64,000 nucleotides of DNA, taken from positions 180,308 to 244,307 of the forward strand of contig JARGOF010000004.1 in NCBI GenBank assembly GCA_029212415.1, written 5' to 3'. The translations under genes were made by a program, and so were the position numbers. The notes under the pieces were generated by a model. It searched no databases, was not told the origin of the DNA, and saw only the letters and a program-made list of their open reading frames with translations. The stretch comes from Rhizobiaceae bacterium. Lineage in GTDB: Bacteria; Pseudomonadota; Alphaproteobacteria; Rhizobiales; Rhizobiaceae. This document shows positions 26,359 to 35,126 of this stretch, one piece after another; within the stretch, counting starts at the first letter, position 1, and each line of letters opens with the position of its first letter.

Positions 26359-27350
26359 GCAACTTCGTCCTTTGAACGCATTGAATAGGCCGCGACTGCA
26401 AATATGATGATCAGACCCCGCAAGACCTGTTTCAAATAGGGGTCAATGCCCAATTGATTGAACAGGCTGTCGATCAGGCCGAATATGAGCACGCCGATAA
26501 TCGTGCCGAAAACACCACCACGACCACCGGCAAGGATTGTTCCGCCGATCACAACCGCAGCAATTGATTCCAGATCATAAATCCCGTCCGGCCCGACCCA
26601 GGGCGCACCAGATCCCAGTCTACTTGTCAAAAACAGACCTGCCAGTGCCGCAAGCAAGCCGGCAATCAGATGCGCACGCCGCATGATGCGATCGGTATTG
26701 ATACCAGAAAGCCGCGCCGCTTCACTGTTGCCGCCGACGGCATAGATGTGCGCCCCAAATCTTGTCTTGCGCAAAACAAAGGCAGCGCCGAATGCCACCG
26801 CCAAAAGCAGGAAAAACGAGTTGGGGATACCAAAAAGGGAACCATAGGCGATTATCTGGTAGCTTTGAGGCACGGAGCCCGCGAAATTCTGAAAGCTGGT
26901 GCTCAGAATCCCCTGAATGATGAGACCCATGCCGAGCGTCGCAATCAGCGGATTGACCCGTCCCCTGGTGACCAGAAATCCGTTGATCCAACCGATGCCG
27001 GCGCCCATCAACAGCACCGCTGGCACTGCGATCAAAATCATTGTCGCATTACCCTGCATGAAATAGGACGCCATGACCGCAGCAAGGCTGATGACGAAGG
27101 CAACCGACAAATCAATCGACCCGACCAGGATCACGAATGTCTGGCCGACGGCGACTATGGCTAGTGTCACCGATCGTTCAACGACGTTGGCAAGAAACTG
27201 CAAGGAGAAGCCGCCGGTGCGGCCAAATGCCTCTGTCAAAGGATAGGATGCGATTGCCATGACTAGCAGAACCCACAATACGGGCGGAATATCGCGCCAC
27301 TGTTTGCGAAGGCTCATCATCATCGCAGTACCGTGCTCAACCTTTTGCAC
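26355..27350 (-). CDS. Ribose-type ABC importer permease (RbsC family), first of pair
   Basis: 331 residues. VGSIDLSVAFVISL, NPLIATLGMGLIIQG and AAVVIGGTILAGGRGGV are the family blocks. The start is taken as a GTG at 27350, which has AGGAGG eight bases upstream and overlaps the ATPase gene by 14 bases; the ATG run at 27317-27323 is an alternative. It pairs with the permease at 25399-26358. Confidence 0.9.
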   Translation of the reverse strand: MQKVEHGTAMMMSLRKQWRDIPPVLWVLLVMAIASYPLTEAFGRTGGFSLQFLANVVERSVTLAIVAVGQTFVILVGSIDLSVAFVISLAAVMASYFMQGNATMILIAVPAVLLMGAGIGWINGFLVTRGRVNPLIATLGMGLIIQGILSTSFQNFAGSVPQSYQIIAYGSLFGIPNSFFLLLAVAFGAAFVLRKTRFGAHIYAVGGNSEAARLSGINTDRIMRRAHLIAGLLAALAGLFLTSRLGSGAPWVGPDGIYDLESIAAVVIGGTILAGGRGGVFGTIIGVLIFGLIDSLFNQLGIDPYLKQVLRGLIIIFAVAAYSMRSKDEVA

Positions 27351-28887
27351 TGGTAGAACCTCCTGCTTCCATCAGGATTGCTGCCTCGTCGGCGCCGCGG
27401 GCGAATTCCTTCGTGATGGTCCCGCCACGCATAACGTAGATGCGGTCACTCATACCGACAATTTCCGGAAGTTCCGAGGACAACAGGATGATTGATTTTC
27501 CTTTGTCGGCAAGCTGTCTCAGCAAGGTATAAATTGCTGCCTTTGCGCTGACATCAACACCACGGGTCGGTTCGGCGAGAACAAGAATCTCTGCCCCGGT
27601 CAAAAGCCATTTTGACAAGACAACTTTCTGTTGATTGCCACCGGAAAGGTTCGCAACTTCTCCGTTCCGGTCGGCCGGATCAAGTCCGACAGACTTGAAA
27701 ACGGACAATACATCCTGACTGTTGGCATCTGAAGTATGCCGCATCGCGCCGTCGAGTGTTCTGCGTGGCAGCATGGCATTGTCTGCAATGCTCAGACTCA
27801 ACGCCAGCCCTTCGTCCTTTCTGCTTTCCGGAACGAAGCCGACTGCATCGGCCATGGCCGAGCGCGGTGTGCACAGGTCCAACGCAAGCTTTCCGACTGT
27901 CTCAACAGTACCGCTGGTAAAGCCCGGCGATCCCCATAACGCATAGGCGAGCTCGCTGCGCCCTGAACCCTTGAGGCCAAAAACACCTGCGATCTCACCT
28001 TTTCGCAGATGCATGTTTATGCCATGCAATACGTTGTTTGCTCCATTGGCAACGCGCAAAACGACGGGTGCATCATCAGACACCTGACCATAGGGCGGAT
28101 AATATTTTTCGAGGTCGCGCCCTATCATGGCTTTGACCAATTGTTCCGGGGAAATCTCGGAGGTCGCCTTGGAAAGCACGCTGGCTCCATCCTTCAGCAC
28201 GGTCACATGATCACACAAGTCGAAAATTTCCGACATCCGATGCGAAATGTAGACAATTGCGAGACCGCGTTCCCGCAACGTCCGTACGAGATCAAAAAGT
28301 GTTTGGCTATCGTCAGCTGCCAAGGTTGCGGTGGGCTCATCCAGGACAAGAACCTGGGCATCAAAAGCAATTGCTTTGGCAATTTCGACCATTTGCTGCC
28401 CCGCCACGGACAAATCTCTCAGGCTCGTATCAGGATCGATGGTGAGGTTGAGGCGTTCCAACACCGCCTTTGACTTGTTGCTCATACCACGGCGGTCAAG
28501 CATGCCATTTCGCGTCAATTCACGCCCCATGAAAATGTTTTCCGCCACGGTGCGGTCAGGCAGGAGGTTCAGCTCCTGATGAACAATTGCAATGCCCATC
28601 TTTTGTGCATCGGCGGGATGACGGAATACAACTTTTCGGGAATTGACCGTGCACTCACCAGCGTCGGCCATAACGGCTCCTACAAGCACTTTGACCAACG
28701 TCGATTTACCAGCACCGTTTTCTCCAACAAGCGCATGAACTTCACCCTTGCGGCAAGAAAAGTCGACGTTCTCCAGCGCCATGACGGGTCCGTAACGCTT
28801 TGAAATCTTATTCAATTGCACAATTGTACCGCCGGCGTTGCATTCTGCCGGATTGTCGGATCCATTCAGGCCAGACGTCTGGTTCAC
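27337..28887 (-). CDS. Ribose-type ABC importer duplicated ATP-binding protein (RbsA/MglA/XylG type)
   Basis: 516 residues with two ABC domains. The first has Walker A GENGAGKST, signature LSVAGQQMVEIAKAI and VLVLDEPTATL; the second has the degenerate Walker A GLKGSGRSE normal for this family and signature LSGGNQQKVVLSKWL. A GTG at 28887 with GGAGGAG eight bases upstream is preferred; an ATG at 28911 would make that ribosome site code for MAGGGEAE. It is the promoter-proximal gene of the sugar importer operon, divergent from the epimerase gene. Confidence 0.9.
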   Translation of the reverse strand: MNQTSGLNGSDNPAECNAGGTIVQLNKISKRYGPVMALENVDFSCRKGEVHALVGENGAGKSTLVKVLVGAVMADAGECTVNSRKVVFRHPADAQKMGIAIVHQELNLLPDRTVAENIFMGRELTRNGMLDRRGMSNKSKAVLERLNLTIDPDTSLRDLSVAGQQMVEIAKAIAFDAQVLVLDEPTATLAADDSQTLFDLVRTLRERGLAIVYISHRMSEIFDLCDHVTVLKDGASVLSKATSEISPEQLVKAMIGRDLEKYYPPYGQVSDDAPVVLRVANGANNVLHGINMHLRKGEIAGVFGLKGSGRSELAYALWGSPGFTSGTVETVGKLALDLCTPRSAMADAVGFVPESRKDEGLALSLSIADNAMLPRRTLDGAMRHTSDANSQDVLSVFKSVGLDPADRNGEVANLSGGNQQKVVLSKWLLTGAEILVLAEPTRGVDVSAKAAIYTLLRQLADKGKSIILLSSELPEIVGMSDRIYVMRGGTITKEFARGADEAAILMEAGGSTSAKG

Positions 28888-29291
28888 TTCAGCTTCTCCT
28901 CCCCCGGCCATGCACTTTTCCCCAAGACAATTGAAGCCATATTGTGTTGGGATATTTATTTTGTCAATTTGAAATTATAAATAAAATATCTTATTTTCCC
29001 AGTCCGCACGAAACAACCAAAAGGGTATCAAACGGCTTCCCGTTAGCGCGTGCAGATGCAATGTGTATACCAAGCGCCGAAAGGAACCGGCTCCGAGCCA
29101 ACACCTTCATATAGAGTTCAGGTGTGTGACATTTATGGAAAAACACAGCAGAGCCAAGCGTAGCGCGCACTGGAAAATGTCTTACGAAGCACTTAGAGAA
29201 ACGCTATAGACAGCGAACGCGCGGTCCACCAGGAACTGCACCTTATCAATCAAATGTACGCGCTGCAGGAAAGCGGCAGTGAGGGAGAATC
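28888..29291. promoter_or_regulatory. Divergent promoter region, sugar ABC operon and epimerase
   Basis: 404 bases, very AT-rich near 28940-29000, between the importer operon (minus) and the epimerase gene (plus). It contains the inverted repeat at 28951-28990 and no gene. The remainder, 29000-29280, shows nothing I can name. Confidence 0.55.
28951..28990. repeat. AT-rich inverted repeat, candidate ROK repressor operator
   Basis: GATATTTATTT at the left end is mirrored, with a one-base offset, by AAATAAAATATC at the right end, spanning 40 bases with an AT-rich centre. NagC/Mlc-type operators are AT-rich inverted repeats with TATTT-like arms, so the ROK protein at 19549-20784 is the natural candidate to bind it. 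It lies about 65-105 bases upstream of the importer ATPase start. Confidence 0.4.
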
Positions 29292-30146
29292 ATGCACGTC
29301 AGTATCAATTTGTTATGCCTTGCCGGACTGATTGAGGCTGCGCATCTGCCGCACATCAGGCGTCTCAAGGAACTGGGTTACGATGGCGTAGAGATTCCGG
29401 TGTTGGCTGGTGATCCTGCGCATTATGCATGGCTGGCCAGACAGTTAGACGCCATAGGTCTGCGCCGCACCTCCACGTCCGTCATCCCTGATCCGGGCGT
29501 CAATCCATTGAGCACAGACCCGGAAATCCGCGCCCGCGCCAAGGTTCATCTGGAATGGATCATGGAGTGTGCGGAGGCTTTGGGTTCCGAAAGCATCGGC
29601 GGCCCATTCCATGCACCCATCGGCCATTTCACCGGCTCAGGTCCTAGCAATGACGAAATCAAATTCGGTGTTGAAGCCCATCATGACATGGCCGAGCGTG
29701 CCGCACGCAACGGGTATTTTCTCAGCCTCGAACCCCTCAACCGTTTTGAAACACACTTTTTGAACACCATGGATCAGGCCGCTACATATGTGCGAGCAGT
29801 CGATCATCGCGCGTTCAAAATCATGTACGACACGTTCCATGCAAATATCGAAGAAAAAAGCCAACCCGCAGCGCTGCAGAAAATCGCTGGACATATGGGC
29901 ATTCTGCACGTCTCGGAAAACGACCGCGGGATCCCTGGCACTGGGCATATCAATTTCGCCGAGATTTTCTCCACCGCCAAACGGACGGGCTATGACGGCT
30001 GGTTGATTGTCGAAGCATTCGGAGCCGGTCTGCCGGAACTTGCGGCAGCCACTCGGGTGTGGCGTCCGCTGTTTCCTGACTTCGACACTCTGTTCTTGCA
30101 ATCAATTGATTTCGTGCGCCAACAATGGCGAGAAGCCGCTCCCTAG
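29292..30146 (+). CDS. D-tagatose/D-psicose 3-epimerase-family enzyme
   Basis: 284 residues, TIM barrel. The four metal/catalytic residues of the ketose 3-epimerase group can be read: Glu in LSLEPLNRFE, Asp in YDTFHANIEE, His in HVSENDRGIPGTGHI and the second Glu in VEAFG. GPFHAPIGHFTG is the substrate-phosphate or hydroxyl loop region. GAGGGAG precedes the ATG. The enzyme should epimerise a ketose at C3 or isomerise a keto-sugar. It is divergent from the ribose-type importer operon and likely belongs to the same pathway. Confidence 0.87.
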   Translation: MHVSINLLCLAGLIEAAHLPHIRRLKELGYDGVEIPVLAGDPAHYAWLARQLDAIGLRRTSTSVIPDPGVNPLSTDPEIRARAKVHLEWIMECAEALGSESIGGPFHAPIGHFTGSGPSNDEIKFGVEAHHDMAERAARNGYFLSLEPLNRFETHFLNTMDQAATYVRAVDHRAFKIMYDTFHANIEEKSQPAALQKIAGHMGILHVSENDRGIPGTGHINFAEIFSTAKRTGYDGWLIVEAFGAGLPELAAATRVWRPLFPDFDTLFLQSIDFVRQQWREAAP

Positions 30147-30269
30147 AATATGTCGAAACCCCGGCAATTTAAGGCAGGTGCTTTCGATCCGTAAAACCCG
30201 TTTTGTGGTCGTCCGCCTGGTGATCATGCTCAAGACCTGATGCCCACAATCGCAGCAGAACGTCGTGGA

Positions 30270-31451
30270 TCAAATTCTCCGGATACGCAGTTTGGTCTTG
30301 AGATCTGTGCGGCAAAAAGCGTGGAGGAAACAGGTCTGCTCAGAGATATCCAGCATCTCGCGCGCGGTTTCATCGCTCTCGGAGGTCTGCAGGTAGACAT
30401 GCGTCTCGATCGGATCGGCGGTTCCTGGCTTGCCGGTGCCGCCTGACGCCCCGCCGAGCGAAAAATGCGTATCCTGCACGATGCGGTAATCCGGCAGATC
30501 CAGTTTAAGCATCGACACGAAGCGACCGAACTGAGTCATGAAACAGAAAGCTATCCCGGCGCTGATCAGTGTATTCGCATCAGGTGCGCGGCCGTCCTCG
30601 GAGCTGAGAAAACGGAACGAGGTGCCGTGAGGCGAATATTGCATCTGCTGGATATCCTTGATGCCATCTTCACGCATCACCGCAACGGCACCGATGTTGA
30701 GCCGACGGTCCTGCTCATCCGCAAGGCTCGATCCGCCCGCGGTGGTACCGAGAACGACTTCCTTTTTGGGCGTCGTCCCAACCGGTTCCATCAGGGTCAG
30801 GTCACAGGTTGCTGACTGCGATCCTGCAAAATGATCGCCCGGGTCCGGCAAGATCAAATCATCCAGTTCCGCGACTTTTTCCGTGCGCAATTCACTGCCG
30901 TTCCTGCTTAGTTTGAACAGGCTTTCAAGCTGCCCACGCATCAACCCGTTGAGCGGCGAGGCAAACGTGGCATTGGTCAGGAACTCTTTCAAAGCCGCAT
31001 CTTCCAGATCACAGTCGATCTCGACCTGCAGATCGATATTCTCAGCACCGCCGACCATGGTGCGCTTCGGCATGGAGCCCTTCATCGTGTAATAATTGTC
31101 CTGAATGAGCTTCAATTTGCGGATCTCGACGCCCTGGAGCTTTGCAAGAGCCAGGATCTCATTCATGAAGCTCGCGACCATGCCGGTGGACAGAAAAGCC
31201 AGTGGACAGGGAGCGGCATCATGTCCGTTGAGATAGGGACCTTCGTCAGAGACCAGGCGCCATGTCTCACCGGTTTTGGCCGATCGCACCAGAGCTTCCT
31301 TTTGAAACCCCGACAGGGAGCGCACCCAGGTGCGCAAGGCATCACCCTTGCGGTTATCGGGTGGGGTGATCCCTACCGTATCGGCGTTGGCAACCTTGAA
31401 AAAAGGTGCAAGGCCGCTTTGCGCGATCAGGTTTTCTCCGAGCTTGGCCAT
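30270..31451 (-). CDS. Double-domain OsmC-family protein
   Basis: 393 residues from an ATG at 31451 with GGAGAAAAA upstream; the longer frame to 31526 covers a hairpin and is unlikely. Two OsmC-like halves are seen. The C-terminal half has both redox cysteines of the family, in SAGIAFCFMTQ and EQTCFLHAF. The N-terminal half has the aligned segments TGMVASFMNEIL and NATFASPLNGL, where both cysteines are missing. Usual OsmC proteins are about 140 residues and reduce peroxides or bind thiols. In a cluster with two GSTs it may handle a glutathione adduct or a reactive intermediate. Confidence 0.72.
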   Translation of the reverse strand: MAKLGENLIAQSGLAPFFKVANADTVGITPPDNRKGDALRTWVRSLSGFQKEALVRSAKTGETWRLVSDEGPYLNGHDAAPCPLAFLSTGMVASFMNEILALAKLQGVEIRKLKLIQDNYYTMKGSMPKRTMVGGAENIDLQVEIDCDLEDAALKEFLTNATFASPLNGLMRGQLESLFKLSRNGSELRTEKVAELDDLILPDPGDHFAGSQSATCDLTLMEPVGTTPKKEVVLGTTAGGSSLADEQDRRLNIGAVAVMREDGIKDIQQMQYSPHGTSFRFLSSEDGRAPDANTLISAGIAFCFMTQFGRFVSMLKLDLPDYRIVQDTHFSLGGASGGTGKPGTADPIETHVYLQTSESDETAREMLDISEQTCFLHAFCRTDLKTKLRIRRI

Positions 31452-31505
31452 GTGTGTTTTTCTCCTGCGGCTCTGAAACGGAGCCGATAATGTGTCATTT
31501 TCTCC

Positions 31506-31652
31506 GGATGCACCATTCCGGTGCATCCATTGATATTCATCAAACCGACTTATGTTTGTGCAAACAGTGTCGTAAATCGAATGCGCATTGGCAACGGTCG
31601 CGCCGCAGATTTGCCACTTGGCAAATCTGCTATCCGCTCAGTATCAGCGGAT
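31506..31652 (-). repeat. Cluster of four inverted repeats ahead of the OsmC-family gene
   Basis: Within the 223-base gap between the SDR and OsmC genes are GGATGCACC/GGTGCATCC (31506-31528), GTTTG-TG-CAAAC (31554-31565), GCAGATTTGCC/GGCAAATCTGC (31605-31630, 11 perfect pairs, four-base loop) and ATCCGCT/AGCGGAT (31632-31652). All are perfect. None is followed by a T run on the minus strand. They would fold the leader of the OsmC message; role may be attenuation, RNA processing or stability. Confidence 0.55.
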
Positions 31653-31674
31653 GTTTGCCGTGAACCGTTATCTC

Positions 31675-32430
31675 TCAGACATTTATCTTGCCGCCGTCCA
31701 CGTTCAGTGTCTGGCCGGTGACAAAATTGCTGTCGGATGAGGCAAGATAGATCAGGGTGCCCAACAGGTCTTCGGGCAGCATTTCACGCTTGATCGAACG
31801 GGAAGCAACCGTCGGGCCTCGGGCCATGTCAAAGCCGTCGTTGCCTCTCAAGCCTTCGCTTTCGGTGAGCCCTGGAGCGATCGCGTTGATTTGAATGTTC
31901 TTGTCGCCCAGTTCGCGTGCGTGGCAGCGGGTCAGCGCGATCACCGCCCCCTTGGACGCTGTGTAATGCGACAATCCCGGTGGTCCATAGTAGAACGTGC
32001 CGGATGCAATGTTGATCACTTTGCCGCCGCCTGCCTGGATCATGGTCGGGGCGATTGCCCGCATGACCTGATGAACGCCGCGGGCATTCACCCGCATGAT
32101 CAAATCGAATTCATCGTCGTCAATTTCAAAGAACGGCTTTGGCTGAAGTGTGGCGAAGATTGAAGCATTGTTGACCATGATGTCGAGTCCGCCGAACGCG
32201 CTCTTGGCCCTTTCGACCATCGCAGCGAGGTCGTCGTTCGACGTCACATCAACCTTCATGCCCTGGGCTGTGCCTCCGGCGTCGGTGATCGCTTTCACGG
32301 CTTTGGCAGTATCCTGCACATCCGTCACCAGCACTTTGGCCCCTTCGTCTGCCATTGCCTTGGCCATGAGTGCTCCGATGCCCTGCGCGGCTCCGGTAAT
32401 AATTGCTGTTTTTCCATCTAGACGGCCCAT
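31675..32430 (-). CDS. Short-chain dehydrogenase/reductase (classical SDR)
   Basis: 251 residues. Cofactor motif TGAAQGIGALMA (about 12-23), NNAS, catalytic Ser in INIASGTFYYG and YTASKG (Tyr-x-x-x-Lys) are all present, and the C-terminal TGQTLNVDGG is typical. The Asp in VTDVQD at the end of the second strand favours NAD(H). Strong AAAGGAGG precedes the ATG. It is 15 bases downstream of a GST gene and probably oxidises an alcohol on the imported compound before or after glutathione attack. Confidence 0.9.
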   Translation of the reverse strand: MGRLDGKTAIITGAAQGIGALMAKAMADEGAKVLVTDVQDTAKAVKAITDAGGTAQGMKVDVTSNDDLAAMVERAKSAFGGLDIMVNNASIFATLQPKPFFEIDDDEFDLIMRVNARGVHQVMRAIAPTMIQAGGGKVINIASGTFYYGPPGLSHYTASKGAVIALTRCHARELGDKNIQINAIAPGLTESEGLRGNDGFDMARGPTVASRSIKREMLPEDLLGTLIYLASSDSNFVTGQTLNVDGGKINV

Positions 32431-32445
32431 GGCTGCCTCCTTTGT

Positions 32446-33264
32446 TCAGGTTTCAATTTCAAGAATTTTCGCGACTTCGGGCCAGCTTCTGGCGCCATTC
32501 TCGCGCAGGTCATTGGTCAGGTCTTCCGGCACCCAGTCAATCAGGCATTTTTTGAAATTGGGCAGCGCCTCGATGCGGGCAAACCATTTTTCAACATTGG
32601 GCAGGCGTCCGTTTTCCCACATACCACGCATCGACATCATGGCGAGACGATTGACATAGGGCGTCATGGCGATGTCGGCAATGGAGAACCTGTTGCCCAC
32701 AAGCCACTGGTTTCCACCATCAAGCGCGTCTTCCATCTTGTAAAGATAGGTGTCGTACAGCTTGACCTTTTCCGTCGCGCCCGGCGCCTCGAATCCAAAG
32801 CGGGTGAAGCCATCTTTCTGGCTCTTCCAGTCCGATGTCACTGACAATTTCGGCGTCGAGGCGAGGAATTGCCTGACCCCCTCCGGCCCGAGGTTCTTCA
32901 AAACGGTATGACGGTGCGAGCAGACAAAGGTCACCGCGCCGCAAGCCGGGTGCAGATCCTCATCGACTGCCTTGGTCCAATATCTGGCCTGGGCGCGCTC
33001 CCAGGGATCGGTCGGATGAACGCTGGTTTCAGGGGCGATCTGGTCAAGATACTCGATGATAACTGTACTGTCCGCAATCACCAGATCGTCGTGAACGAGC
33101 GTCGGAACCACGCCCTTGGGATTGAGCGCCAGATAGTCCGCAGCAAACTGCTCGCCCTTCAGGATGTCGATATAGACGCCATCCCAATCGAGGCCTTTTT
33201 CTGCCATGGCAAACCTGACCTTGGCTGCACAAACAGACGATCCGTGATGATAGAGTGTGAACAT
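32446..33264 (-). CDS. Glutathione S-transferase, LigF-like
   Basis: 272 residues: an N-terminal thioredoxin fold with SSVCAAKVRFAMAEKGLDW, the glutathione-binding cis-proline loop GVVPTLVHDD and the ADSTVIIEYLD gamma-glutamyl contact, then a helical domain with NRFSIADIAMTPYVNRL. The overall pattern resembles bacterial beta-etherase-type GSTs such as LigF and related enzymes. The second GST of the cluster (39529-40293) is only distantly similar. Encoded between the TRAP genes and the SDR. Confidence 0.85.
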   Translation of the reverse strand: MFTLYHHGSSVCAAKVRFAMAEKGLDWDGVYIDILKGEQFAADYLALNPKGVVPTLVHDDLVIADSTVIIEYLDQIAPETSVHPTDPWERAQARYWTKAVDEDLHPACGAVTFVCSHRHTVLKNLGPEGVRQFLASTPKLSVTSDWKSQKDGFTRFGFEAPGATEKVKLYDTYLYKMEDALDGGNQWLVGNRFSIADIAMTPYVNRLAMMSMRGMWENGRLPNVEKWFARIEALPNFKKCLIDWVPEDLTNDLRENGARSWPEVAKILEIET

Positions 33265-33279
33265 TCTTGTTTCCTTGGT

Positions 33280-34599
33280 TTAGGGCCCGAACATCGAGTT
33301 CGGCAAGAGAAGGGCGATACTTGGAAAGAGGATCAGCAGGATAATCATGGCCCCCATGGCAAACCAGAACGGCCAGATGCCTCGAAAGATGGTGTTCATC
33401 GGCACATCCGGGGCGATGCCCTTGACGACGAAGACGTTGATGCCGACCGGTGGCGAGATCAGCCCCATTTCGAGGACGATGACCATCAGAACGCCGAACC
33501 AGATCATGTTGAAACCATAACCTTCCAGCAGCGGCTGGAGCAGAGGAAGCGTCAACACAAGGATGGCGAATCCTTCCATGAATGTGCCGAGCACGACCAG
33601 AGCGAGCAGACAAATGATCAGAACGGTGTAGGGCCCTGCCCCAAGACCGACGACCCACTCGGTCAGGGCGCCGGGTATGCCGCTCAAGGCGACGAAAGGG
33701 GTGAATACAAAGGCTCCCATCAGGATGTAGAAGGTGGTTGCGGTTGATGCGAGCGTGTCGCCCATGGCCTTTTTGATTTCCGGCCAACGAAACGCGCCAC
33801 GCATAAGCGTTGCGACAAATGCCAGAAACGCCCCAATGCCTGCAGCTTCCACCGCCGAGAATACGCCGCCGTAAATACCACCAACGGTGATCACAACGAT
33901 GCCGATGATCCAGCGCGCCCGCGCCAGTGCCCGAAGCCGTTCCGGCAGTGAAACCTTGGGCAGGACGCCCGGCGCAAGCTCCGGATGGCGCGACACCTGG
34001 ATCATGATGGCCGCTATGAACAAGCCCATAAGGATCAGTCCAGGCAAGACGCCAGCCAGGAACAGGCGACCAATGCTTTCCTCGGTCAGGATGGCATAGA
34101 TCACAAAACCCGCCGACGGAGGGATCAGGATGCCCAGCGTGCCCCCTGCCGCGACGGATCCGGTTGACAGCGAATCCGAGTAGTGGAACCGTTTCATTTC
34201 GGGAATGGCCACGCGACCCATCGTGACGGCACTGGCCAGAGATGATCCGGAAAGGGCCGAAAACCCGGCGCAACCCACAATCGTGGATGAAGCAAGCCCG
34301 CCCTTGAGGTGGCCGAACCAGGCATGGGCGGCACTATAGAGATCGCGACTCATGCCCGACACACCGCTGAGGTTTCCCATCAGAACGAACAGCGGCAGGA
34401 TGGTCATCGAATAGAGGGAGGATACCGAAAAGGTCTCGCCCGCCAGCGTGGCAAAAACAGCCACCTCACCGCGGGGATGCAGGAACCAGATGCCTCCGGC
34501 ACCGACGGCCAGCATGGCTGTGCCCACCGGGACGCGAATTGCAAGCAGCACCAGCAAAACAACAAAGCCGATGATTCCTGTCATGATATCGGACGGCAT
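33280..34599 (-). CDS. dctM: TRAP transporter large permease DctM (system B)
   Basis: 439 residues from an ATG at 34599 overlapping the dctQ stop by one base (TGATG); the open frame further upstream lies in dctQ. About twelve hydrophobic segments; FVLMGNLSGVSGMSRDLY, GSSLASAVTMGRVAIPEM and LGILIPPSAGFVIYAILTE are characteristic DctM blocks. It is the ion-coupled membrane subunit that moves the cargo delivered by DctP. Confidence 0.93.
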   Translation of the reverse strand: MPSDIMTGIIGFVVLLVLLAIRVPVGTAMLAVGAGGIWFLHPRGEVAVFATLAGETFSVSSLYSMTILPLFVLMGNLSGVSGMSRDLYSAAHAWFGHLKGGLASSTIVGCAGFSALSGSSLASAVTMGRVAIPEMKRFHYSDSLSTGSVAAGGTLGILIPPSAGFVIYAILTEESIGRLFLAGVLPGLILMGLFIAAIMIQVSRHPELAPGVLPKVSLPERLRALARARWIIGIVVITVGGIYGGVFSAVEAAGIGAFLAFVATLMRGAFRWPEIKKAMGDTLASTATTFYILMGAFVFTPFVALSGIPGALTEWVVGLGAGPYTVLIICLLALVVLGTFMEGFAILVLTLPLLQPLLEGYGFNMIWFGVLMVIVLEMGLISPPVGINVFVVKGIAPDVPMNTIFRGIWPFWFAMGAMIILLILFPSIALLLPNSMFGP

Positions 34600-35126
34600 C
34601 AGAACAATTCCCCTTCTTCGTCCGGCGTGTGTTCCTCGACCGGTTTTCCGCTGATCAGATCCACCAACAGGATCAATCCGAACAGCGCCATGCTCAAAGC
34701 AAGAGCGAAATAGAACGGCATGTAGGGAATGCTCAGATTGGGCGTGAAATAACCGCAGGCCTTGCCGCAAAGTCCCTTTGTAAAAAGGGAATAGGCGGTG
34801 AAAGACACAACCGCGATGCCGATCAGGCGCGCAATGATGTCGGTCACACGCAAAACCTTGTGACCGGCCTGCATCGAAATCACATCGACATGCACATGGG
34901 CTCCGCGTTTTGCCCCATAGGCAATGGAACCGGCAACCACAAACGCCAGCAAAACGCGGGAAACATCTTCAATGCCGAAAATTGGTTGGCCGAAAACATA
35001 TCGGCCAACCACGGCGACGACGGTCATCAGGACCAGGATCACGACTGCAAGCCCGGCCGCAAACGCGAACAGGTCGCCAATGCGGAAAAGCCATCTTGTC
35101 AACGACTTGCCGGGCATCGAAATCAC
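34599..35126 (-). CDS. dctQ: TRAP transporter small permease DctQ (system B)
   Basis: 175 residues with four hydrophobic segments. GIEDVSRVLLAFVVAGSIAYGAKRGAHVHVDV is the family region around the second helix. It overlaps dctP and dctM, so the system B genes are dctP-dctQ-dctM. It bridges DctM and the periplasmic binding protein. Confidence 0.9.
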   Translation of the reverse strand: MISMPGKSLTRWLFRIGDLFAFAAGLAVVILVLMTVVAVVGRYVFGQPIFGIEDVSRVLLAFVVAGSIAYGAKRGAHVHVDVISMQAGHKVLRVTDIIARLIGIAVVSFTAYSLFTKGLCGKACGYFTPNLSIPYMPFYFALALSMALFGLILLVDLISGKPVEEHTPDEEGELF

